Assembly (NCBI RefSeq): GCF_011050365.1
Contig: NZ_DRFV01000007.1
Location: 62,001-126,000, forward strand
Reading direction: 5' to 3'
Source: Pseudohongiella sp.
GTDB lineage: Bacteria > Pseudomonadota > Gammaproteobacteria > Pseudomonadales > Pseudohongiellaceae
DNA: 64,000 nucleotides
A program made the position numbers and the translations under genes. The notes beneath the pieces are model-generated. The model made no database searches. It saw nothing but the letters and a program-made list of their open reading frames with translations, and was not told where the DNA came from. Shown here one piece after another: positions 1 to 6,586 of the stretch (position 1 is the stretch's first letter; every line of letters starts with the position of its first letter).

Positions 1-1628
1 TGCCCCGGCGAGAAGTAGTACTGCGTACCATCAATAAACGGGTTGAAGGGCACACATCCGCTGTTGGCGCCGGGCGTAAACGTCATATTGGCCGGGTCTC
101 CCCAGACCCCCGGATTCCAGGGCGATACCACCGGGTCGTTGGGCGGAACGGCGCCCGGGTTCAGGTTGGAGCGGCAGGTGGCCTCGCCGGTGGCGGGGTC
201 ACGCACGGCATCCAGCGATGCGAAATAACGGTCCTCAAGGCGCTGGTTACTGAGCCTTGCGGTGACTTCGGTGATCCCGTAGTTGGCCGATGCTTCGTAG
301 CGCAGCCAATCGGTAAGGTCACCCCTGAAGCCGGCTACCAGTCGGGTGGTATCCCGGGTATTGTCGTTCAGCGAGCGCATCTCGAGGTCGTCCCGTGCCA
401 GGTTGATTGTTGGATCCTGGATGGTAGCGAGTACATCATTGAACGCATCTGGAATGAACGGGTTGTCAAGACTCAGCTCAAGTACGGTGGTGTACGAAGA
501 GCTACGCGGGTTGACGGCGTCGGAGCGCACAAACTTGAATTCGGTGAAGGCAGTGTGGTTTTCATTCAGGTCGTAGCGTCCATTGACGTTGAATGAATGT
601 GTTTCCAGTTCGGGAATCAGTGATGACGAGAAATAGGCTGTGGGTGTGCCATCGCCACCCAGATGAGCGAAGCCGGAGGTCTGCTGGCCCACTTCAAAGG
701 GAGTGCCGTCGGCGGACAGAGCGATGGGGGACGGGTAGGTGAGCGTTTCTCCGGTCACTGTATTGAAACCTAGAATATCGTAGCGTCCATCGGGCGCCGT
801 GTAGGTAAAGTTACGTGCGCCTGGCGGGGTAAGAGTTCGGTCTGGTACATTGGGATCGTCTGCCTGGCCGTATTCAGCCGGATTGTTTCTGAGATACTGT
901 CTGCCGGTGATGCCGTACTCACGATCCTTGGTTTCCAGTCTTTCCTGCTTGCGATACTCATAGCTTGAGGTGACATTACCGCGACCGCCGTCAAAGTTGG
1001 TACCAAATACAAATGACGCAAAGAAGTCTTCAGCATCACCTTCGTCAGACATGCCGCCCTGAGTTCGCACCGCGACGCCTTCGAAGTCATCCTTGAGGAC
1101 AAAGTTGACGGCGCCGGAGACCGCATCGGCACCATACACCGCAGACGCACCGCCGGTCAGCACGTCGACCCGCTCAATCAGTGCGACAGGAATAGTGTTG
1201 GTATCAACCAGTGGCTCACCGGTGGCGAGGGCGCTCACGTGACGCCTGCCGTTAACCAGTGTCAGGGTGCGGTTGTTGCCGAGGTTGCGCAGGTTCAGCG
1301 CGTTCACCCCGACCTGGGAACCACCGTCGGTGCCCTGTGTTTCGAATGAACCGGACGAACCCACGAGGGCGCCCACCTCACTAATGAAGTCTTCGATATT
1401 GGTGGCGCCTGATTGCTCGAGCTGCTCTGCTCCCAGAGACAAAACAGGCGCAGTAAAGTCACCTTCAAAACGGGTGATACGTGACCCGGTTACAACAACC
1501 TCTTCGAGCTGAGCTTGTTCTGCACCGTCCTGAGCGTAAAGCGCTGAGGTCATGGGGAACAGGGCAAATGATATTGCAGCCGAGAGTGCATTTATTTTGT
1601 GTGGACTGTTCTTGCTGTTGGCGCTCAT
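1..1628 (-). CDS. TonB-dependent receptor, N-terminal part (runs off window)
   Basis: I translated the minus strand from the ATG at 1628 and it stays open to base 1, giving about 542 residues with the C-terminal barrel missing. An AGGAG ribosome site lies a few bases upstream. A signal peptide ends near residue 33 (ALYAQ), followed by a TonB-box-like stretch LEEVVVTGSRI, which is the usual start of this receptor class. The plug domain follows, with LRNLGNNRTLTLVNGRR and GGASAVYGADAVSGAVNF typical of plugs. Later residues are strand-rich barrel sequence. The family imports siderophores, cobalamin, oligosaccharides or similar ligands across the outer membrane using TonB energy. The substrate cannot be told from this part. 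It is divergent from the DUF2235 gene. Confidence 0.93.
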   Translation of the reverse strand, partial: MSANSKNSPHKINALSAAISFALFPMTSALYAQDGAEQAQLEEVVVTGSRITRFEGDFTAPVLSLGAEQLEQSGATNIEDFISEVGALVGSSGSFETQGTDGGSQVGVNALNLRNLGNNRTLTLVNGRRHVSALATGEPLVDTNTIPVALIERVDVLTGGASAVYGADAVSGAVNFVLKDDFEGVAVRTQGGMSDEGDAEDFFASFVFGTNFDGGRGNVTSSYEYRKQERLETKDREYGITGRQYLRNNPAEYGQADDPNVPDRTLTPPGARNFTYTAPDGRYDILGFNTVTGETLTYPSPIALSADGTPFEVGQQTSGFAHLGGDGTPTAYFSSSLIPELETHSFNVNGRYDLNENHTAFTEFKFVRSDAVNPRSSSYTTVLELSLDNPFIPDAFNDVLATIQDPTINLARDDLEMRSLNDNTRDTTRLVAGFRGDLTDWLRYEASANYGITEVTARLSNQRLEDRYFASLDAVRDPATGEATCRSNLNPGAVPPNDPVVSPWNPGVWGDPANMTFTPGANSGCVPFNPFIDGTQYYFSPG

Positions 1629-2107
1629 GTTAACTCCTGATAAAAGCGATACGGTTGCGGGATGCGGGTCGGTGTTCGGTTTTTGTTTTATGTTCCATGG
1701 GTGCTCCGCATTTTCCGTGCCAAAGTTTCTGAATATTTTTGTGCCTACAAAAAGTGCATAAAAAGGCACCTAGCAGATACAGACAGAGAAAAACCAATAA
1801 TTTGTTAAGCTTCTGTCATATAAAGCGAAAGCGGATTTATAAGATGATGGGTCAAAATGCGGCGAGCACCTTAAAAGCACCGCAATGACGCATATCTGAC
1901 GTTGTGCACAACGCCTCCGCACTTTGCTGGTGCGACTGCTTTTAACGGGAAATGCGCCCCCGGCTGGTGCGGCCTGGATCAGAACAGTGCTGATCCGTGC
2001 CTTTTAAACGCGCTTAATGGGCGCTTAATGGGGACGGAGGGAATAAAAAATAACTCCTCCGTCCCCATTAGGATGGTCTATAACAGGAAGAAAAGGGGGG
2101 CGCTTTT
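1629..2107. other. Divergent intergenic region between TonB receptor and DUF2235 gene
   Basis: This 479-base gap holds no convincing gene. It contains a short dyad, GTGCCT at 1741-1746 facing AGGCAC at 1764-1769 with A-rich spacing, which could be an operator for the receptor gene but is not recognisable. A 7-bp stem (GGATCAG / CTGATCC) lies at 1976-1996. A 12-base tandem duplication (CGCTTAATGGGG-like) immediately precedes the REP-like palindrome at 2026-2070. The region must hold the promoters of both flanking genes, but no clear -35/-10 pair was found. Confidence 0.5.
2026..2070. repeat. REP-like palindrome, copy 1
   Basis: The arms are perfect 15-bp inverted repeats (TAATGGGGACGGAGG at 2026-2040 and its complement at 2056-2070) around an A-rich loop. 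The same core recurs at 3579, 10497, 12016 and, as half sites, at 12089. It lies in the leader of the DUF2235 gene rather than after a gene. There is no U-tract, so it is not a standard terminator. Confidence 0.85.
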
Positions 2108-3154
2108 GTGCGCAATATTGTGATTGGTGCCGATGGCACCTGGAACAAACCGGATCAGGTAGACCGGCAGCGGCAGGTACCGAGTAATGTGGTGAAGGCA
2201 GTGCGGTCGGTGCTGGGCAAATCGCCGCATATTGAGCAGTTGCGCTACTACGACACCGGGGTTGGGACTGCCGGTCTGTTTGACAAGCTGCGTGGCGGCA
2301 TGGCGGGTAACGGACTGTTTGGCAATATGCGCAAGGCTTATGCCTGGTTATTGGCGCATTATCAGCCCGATGACCGGCTGTTTCTGTTTGGTTTTAGTCG
2401 GGGTGCGTTCACCGTGCGTAGCCTGGCTGGCATGTTGGCGGTGTGCGGTATCCCGCCGTGCCCGGGCGAGACGGCCGGGCAGACTCACAAGCAGGCCATG
2501 GCCATTGCCGATGAGGCCGCGCAGGTGTATCGCATCCACGACGCCGATGAGCGCAAGCAGGCGGGGCAGGCGTTTCGTGCGAAATACCGGTCGCTGCCCG
2601 GCGATGTGCATTTTCTGGGGGTCTGGGACACGGTCGGCGCCATGGGGCTGCCCACCAAAGGCCCTCTGGGCTGGCTGACCCGATCGCGGCACCGGTTTCA
2701 TGATGTCTGTCTGGGCGACAATGTCCGGCACGCCTATCATGCGCTGGCTATCAACGAGCAGCGCGCTCCCTTTGAACCGTCACTGTGGTTGCCGCCGTGT
2801 CCGCCGCAATGTGAAACCGTCGAGCAGGTGTGGTTTGCCGGCGTGCATTCCAATGTCGGCGGTGGTTATGCCGATGCGGGTTTATCAGACCAGGCGCTGT
2901 TGTGGATGCTGGAAGCTGCCGGCCGGCATGGGTTGCAACTCGATCCGCATTACCTGAAGCGACGCATCGATGCCAACGCCTTCGGCGAACTGCGCGAGTC
3001 ACTGTCGGTGATGTACAAAACGCCTCTCACCGGTATGCCGCGATTACGTGACATTGGTACCGGGGCGCTGGGGGAGGCTATCCATCCGAGTGTGTTCAGG
3101 CGCTGGCGGGCGCCTAGCCGGCCGGAGGATCCGCCGGCGAATGTGATGGGGTAA
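2108..3154 (+). CDS. DUF2235 alpha/beta-hydrolase family protein
   Basis: A 348-residue protein begins at GTG 2108, preceded by purine-rich AGGAAG and GGGGGG sequence. It starts with IVIGADGTWN, the hallmark opening of DUF2235 proteins, and carries the nucleophile elbow GFSRGAFTVRSLAG at about residues 97-110, GVWDTVGAMG near residue 173, and WFAGVHSNVGGGY near 243, with the candidate catalytic histidine. DUF2235 is an alpha/beta-hydrolase fold that includes the Tle1 type VI phospholipase effectors. No type VI genes or immunity gene are nearby, so a housekeeping or stand-alone hydrolase is as likely as an effector. No signal peptide is visible. A convergent small gene ends 6 bases after its stop. 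Confidence 0.88.
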   Translation: MRNIVIGADGTWNKPDQVDRQRQVPSNVVKAVRSVLGKSPHIEQLRYYDTGVGTAGLFDKLRGGMAGNGLFGNMRKAYAWLLAHYQPDDRLFLFGFSRGAFTVRSLAGMLAVCGIPPCPGETAGQTHKQAMAIADEAAQVYRIHDADERKQAGQAFRAKYRSLPGDVHFLGVWDTVGAMGLPTKGPLGWLTRSRHRFHDVCLGDNVRHAYHALAINEQRAPFEPSLWLPPCPPQCETVEQVWFAGVHSNVGGGYADAGLSDQALLWMLEAAGRHGLQLDPHYLKRRIDANAFGELRESLSVMYKTPLTGMPRLRDIGTGALGEAIHPSVFRRWRAPSRPEDPPANVMG

Positions 3155-3159
3155 ACAGC

Positions 3160-3303
3160 TCAGTGTTTGACCGGTTCGTCGCTCTCGGGCTTCTGCTCGC
3201 GTTCAATCCTGATTTCCGGTGCCGTTTTGCCGTTATCCTGCTCGCGCTGCTTCTTGATATCAGCCATTTTTTCTTTGACTAGTTCAACAAATTTATTCGA
3301 CAT
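3160..3303 (-). CDS. Hypothetical small protein, 47 residues
   Basis: The minus strand from ATG 3303 encodes 47 residues rich in Lys, Glu and Asp, beginning MSNKFVELVKEKMADIKKQR and ending PVKH. A good AGGAG ribosome site lies 7 bases upstream of the start, on the minus strand. The first half looks helical and strongly charged, and the second half looks disordered (PEIRIEREQKPESDE). It is convergent with the DUF2235 gene and sits downstream of an intrinsic terminator, so it needs its own promoter. I recognise no family. The ribosome site and helical composition favour a real gene, but conservation is unproven. Confidence 0.62.
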   Translation of the reverse strand: MSNKFVELVKEKMADIKKQREQDNGKTAPEIRIEREQKPESDEPVKH

Positions 3304-3386
3304 GCTGTCACTCCTGATGGTTCTCGGAGGCCTGTGGTTAACGGGCCGTGCGCCATTCTAACGCTGGCGATGGCAAACACAAGGCC

Positions 3387-3416
3387 AAAAAAAAGCCCGG
3401 CGGTTTAGGCCGGGCT
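3387..3416 (-). terminator. Intrinsic terminator of the M16C-rapA-ylqF operon
   Basis: Read on the minus strand this is a GC-rich hairpin (AGCCCGGC / GCCGGGCT, 8-bp arms, 7-base loop) followed directly by eight T residues. It lies about 240 bases past the peptidase stop, beyond the REP-like palindrome. On the plus strand there is no U-tract, so it acts in one direction only. Confidence 0.85.
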
Positions 3417-3578
3417 CAGAGTCATACTACTATCAAGGGAGAGATAAATGAAACAAAACCCACAATTTTGTCTGCAATCTACCTACACTTAATCAGACTT
3501 AATGTTTCGCGCGAAGTTCCCGAAACTTTAAAAAAATTTCTTAAAGTAGTTTCCAGCCTTGTTACATCCCTACTATTT

Positions 3579-3630
3579 AATGGGGACGGAGGAGATTTAT
3601 TTAATGAGATTAATCTCCTCCGTCCCCATT
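3579..3630. repeat. REP-like palindrome, copy 2
   Basis: Two perfect 19-bp arms (3579-3597 and 3612-3630) share the TGGGGACGGAGG core and extend it with AGATT. The loop is 14 bases and AT-rich. It lies just after the stop of the M16C peptidase gene and before the intrinsic terminator, a position where such hairpins can protect mRNA 3' ends. Confidence 0.88.
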
Positions 3631-3652
3631 TAAAGCCGCCCTTTAGGGGAGG

Positions 3653-6586
3653 TCAGAGGGCGTTGATTTTGAGGCCGAGTTTATCGGCAATGGCTTGCTG
3701 CTGGGTGTTGGAGACCACGCCGATGCTGGCGTTCTCGGGTTTCAGGTATTGTGCGCAGACGCGCTTGAGGTCGGCGACGGTGACCGCAAGCACGCGTTTG
3801 CGGAAGGCCATGCGGGCTTCGCGGGTGCGGCCGAACAGGGTGTTGTAGTAGTCCTGTTTGGCGGCGCCGGCCGGCGACACGGAGCGATCCATGCTGCTGA
3901 TGACACCGAGAATGGCTTCTTCCACCAGCCGCTCGTGATGTTCTTCGTTCAGCACCCAGTCGATGGCGGCGTCAAAGTCCTGCAGCGTTTCTGCCAGCCG
4001 CGGGTCGCGGTAGGAGAAGAAACGGAACGAGGCGGAGCCGCCATCCTGATCGGCACTGGCGCCGTAGGCACCGCCTTGTTCACGAATGGCACGGTGCAGG
4101 AACGAGTTCCGCATAAAACCACCGAGCACTGATAAAGCGGCGTGATCGGGATGGCCGCCGGGCACTGTCGGATAGGCTTTGGCGCAGAAGTGTACCTGCG
4201 TGTTGGTGGTCCACAGCTCCCTGACGGTCTCGCGCGTCGGGGTGAGCTGCAGCGGTTCTGCCGTGGCTGACACCGCGGGTGCCTGGTTCCAGGCAGCCTC
4301 CAGCGTGTTTAGCAGGGTGTCGCGATGCTGTTCTTCGCCGATCAGCAGGAAGCGACGCGGTGCCACCATGATCTGCTCGTGGATACGCGACATCTTCGCC
4401 AGCAGGTCCGACATGAATTCGGGCTCCTGCAACTGACGTGTCATCGCCTTCAGGGTCTTGATGCCCTGCAGGCCGGAGAACTTGTGACTGAGGCGGGCAG
4501 TGGGGCTCATGCCGCTGGAAGCCAGGCTGACGGCCAGGCTGTGACCGCGACCGGTCACGCTGCTTTGTTGGCGCGCGGCGATCTGTTCCAGCAACTCACG
4601 GATGCGTTTGCTCTCATCAAAGCGCACATTGAAGAAGGTGTCATATAGCAGTTCGGTCATCTCCGCCTGTTTTGCGGTCAACGCCTTGCTCGACATCACG
4701 ATGATGGCTTTGCTGAGCTGCTCGTCTTCGGCGCTCGCACGCACGCTGGCGTAACAGCTGATGCCGCCGCAGACGGCGGCCTGCCAGGCCTGCACGTCAG
4801 CATAACCCTTGTCGCCGACACCGAGCTCGGCCAGACAACTGGTGTACCACGGCAGCACCGCCAGCAGCTCTTCGTCCAGATTCGGCAGATCCACGATAAC
4901 CTGCTGATAACTCAGGCCATTGGTGCCCTGGGCATACCAGCTCAAGGGGGCGCCGGCGCACTGCAGTTGTTCGGAATGGATGACCGGCAGCTCGGCCGGC
5001 ACATCTTCCAGGCCAATCTTGGGCAGCACATCGGGGTCGTCTTCCTGCACCTGGCGCTTGGCCAGACGCTGGTTACGCTCAATAATGCGGGTCTTGTCGT
5101 CCTCGCTGAGGCTGGCTTTGATGGCCTGCAGGCGGGCGACTTCAGCTTCGGTTTCGCGCCGCGCAATCTCGGTATCCGGGGTCAGCGTCAGTACCACCTG
5201 ATGCGGGTTGTTCAGGATCAGGTCGCGGATCAGCCCGGGAATGAAATCCGGGTTCTTGATGTCTTCACGCAGTTGCACCAGCACCGGCTCAATGTCCAGC
5301 AGCTTGATCGGATCGCCCCGGTGCACGGCCGTGGACAGGCCGGCCATCATCAATTGCAGGCCGTACGGGTAGCTGTCGCCGGCAATTTCACGCTGACTCA
5401 GCTCCAGCTGATGCAGGGCGGCCTGCACCTGATCTGGTTGCACGCCTTCATCGGCGACCCGTTTCAGGGTATCAAGCACCATCTGCTCAACCTGATTGGC
5501 GCTGTCCGGCGCACAGCCTTCCAGTCCGCACAGGAAACTCATCTCACGGTTGCTGTCTTCCAGGCCGCACAGCGGCGAAGGCGATTTGCCCAGATCAGTG
5601 GTTTCAAGCATATCCATGAGCGGGCTGGCACTGTTGTCCAACAGCACCGCACTCAGCAGCTGGGCCTTGAACAGGGCCTCCAGATCCGTACTTTTGCCCA
5701 GCAGCCAGGCCAGCACCACATGGGTCTTGTCTTCAACACCGTCGGCGGCATCCACCGAGTAGCTTTCCTGCACTCTGACGGGGGCCAGATAGCGTTTCTC
5801 GTCCTTGGCGCTAAGGTGGATGTCGAGCTTGTCAAAACGTTTCAGGGCCAGCGCCTCGAACTTCTCCTGATGCTCGTGCGCCGGGATGTCGCCGTAGGTC
5901 ATGAAGATGGCGTTGCTGGGGTGATAGTGAGTCTGATAAAACTCTTTCAGATCGGCGTAGCTCAGATCCGGGATATGCGAGGGCTCGCCGCCACTGTTGT
6001 AATGGTAGGTTGAAGTCGGAAACAGATAGCTGCTCATGCTCTGCCACAGGCGCGAGGTGGCTGAGCTCATGGCGCCTTTCATTTCATTATAGACCACGCC
6101 TTTGTAGGTCAGATCGCTGTTGGCGTTGCCTTCTTCGGCAAAGGCCAGACGATGACCTTCCTGGGCAAAGTCCAGCTCATCAAGATTGGAGAAAAATACT
6201 GCATCCATATAGACTTGAAGCAGATTATAAAAGTCCTTTCTATTTTTGCTGGCAAACGGATAGGCCGTACAGTCGCTGCTGGTAAAGGCATTCATGAAGG
6301 TGTTGAGCGAGCGGCGGATCATCATGAAAAACGGATCGCGCACCGGGTAACGCTCACTGCCGCACAACGCGGTGTGCTCCAGAATATGGGCAACGCCGCT
6401 GGAGTCCATGGGCAGGGTGCGCAGGGCGACCAGAAACACGTTCTCCGGATTGTCGGCCGCCAGATGGTAATGGCGGGCCCCGGTTCGCTCATGTTCGAAT
6501 TCGTGCATGTCCAGCTGCAGTGAGGGGATGCTCTGACTGCGCAGCCATTTGAACGCGGCGTGACTCCGGGTGGGCGCTTGACTCAT
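3653..6586 (-). CDS. Zn-dependent peptidase, M16C (presequence-protease-like) family
   Basis: A 977-residue protein carries the inverted zinc motif HILEH at residues 67-71, with a downstream glutamate in YNEMKGAM (near 168) as third metal ligand. The length and the SGVAHILEHTALCGS context place it in M16C, the PreP/Cym1 group, which encloses and degrades unfolded peptides up to about 70 residues. There is no signal peptide, so it is probably cytoplasmic. Its start overlaps the rapA stop by 4 bases (ATGA), showing translational coupling. As third gene of a ylqF-rapA-peptidase operon it may recycle peptides, but no direct link to ribosome assembly or transcription is known. Confidence 0.93.
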   Translation of the reverse strand: MSQAPTRSHAAFKWLRSQSIPSLQLDMHEFEHERTGARHYHLAADNPENVFLVALRTLPMDSSGVAHILEHTALCGSERYPVRDPFFMMIRRSLNTFMNAFTSSDCTAYPFASKNRKDFYNLLQVYMDAVFFSNLDELDFAQEGHRLAFAEEGNANSDLTYKGVVYNEMKGAMSSATSRLWQSMSSYLFPTSTYHYNSGGEPSHIPDLSYADLKEFYQTHYHPSNAIFMTYGDIPAHEHQEKFEALALKRFDKLDIHLSAKDEKRYLAPVRVQESYSVDAADGVEDKTHVVLAWLLGKSTDLEALFKAQLLSAVLLDNSASPLMDMLETTDLGKSPSPLCGLEDSNREMSFLCGLEGCAPDSANQVEQMVLDTLKRVADEGVQPDQVQAALHQLELSQREIAGDSYPYGLQLMMAGLSTAVHRGDPIKLLDIEPVLVQLREDIKNPDFIPGLIRDLILNNPHQVVLTLTPDTEIARRETEAEVARLQAIKASLSEDDKTRIIERNQRLAKRQVQEDDPDVLPKIGLEDVPAELPVIHSEQLQCAGAPLSWYAQGTNGLSYQQVIVDLPNLDEELLAVLPWYTSCLAELGVGDKGYADVQAWQAAVCGGISCYASVRASAEDEQLSKAIIVMSSKALTAKQAEMTELLYDTFFNVRFDESKRIRELLEQIAARQQSSVTGRGHSLAVSLASSGMSPTARLSHKFSGLQGIKTLKAMTRQLQEPEFMSDLLAKMSRIHEQIMVAPRRFLLIGEEQHRDTLLNTLEAAWNQAPAVSATAEPLQLTPTRETVRELWTTNTQVHFCAKAYPTVPGGHPDHAALSVLGGFMRNSFLHRAIREQGGAYGASADQDGGSASFRFFSYRDPRLAETLQDFDAAIDWVLNEEHHERLVEEAILGVISSMDRSVSPAGAAKQDYYNTLFGRTREARMAFRKRVLAVTVADLKRVCAQYLKPENASIGVVSNTQQQAIADKLGLKINAL

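Larger units (their letters stand above)
3304..3652. other. Intergenic region with terminator and REP-like palindrome
   Basis: This 349-base gap has no gene. It holds the intrinsic terminator for the minus-strand peptidase operon (3387-3416), an AT-rich stretch at 3420-3570 that could house the promoter of the 47-residue gene, and the second REP-like palindrome (3579-3630), which begins about 20 bases after the peptidase stop codon. Confidence 0.6.

Noticed and set aside
2026-2070. REP-like palindromes read as intrinsic terminators
   Set aside because: They have no T-tract beyond the stem on either strand and occur in 5' leaders as well as after genes; repetition of the sequence points to a mobile repeat family.
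1902-2123. A 73-residue plus-strand frame upstream of the DUF2235 gene
   Set aside because: It runs through the palindrome, overlaps the true GTG start, and has no ribosome site or family.
2108-3154. DUF2235 protein as a type VI secretion effector
   Set aside because: There is no VgrG, PAAR, Hcp or immunity gene nearby; only the fold is supported.
4967-6013. A 348-residue plus-strand frame antisense to the M16C peptidase
   Set aside because: The peptidase is certain from HILEH and full-length similarity; the antisense frame has only mirror composition.
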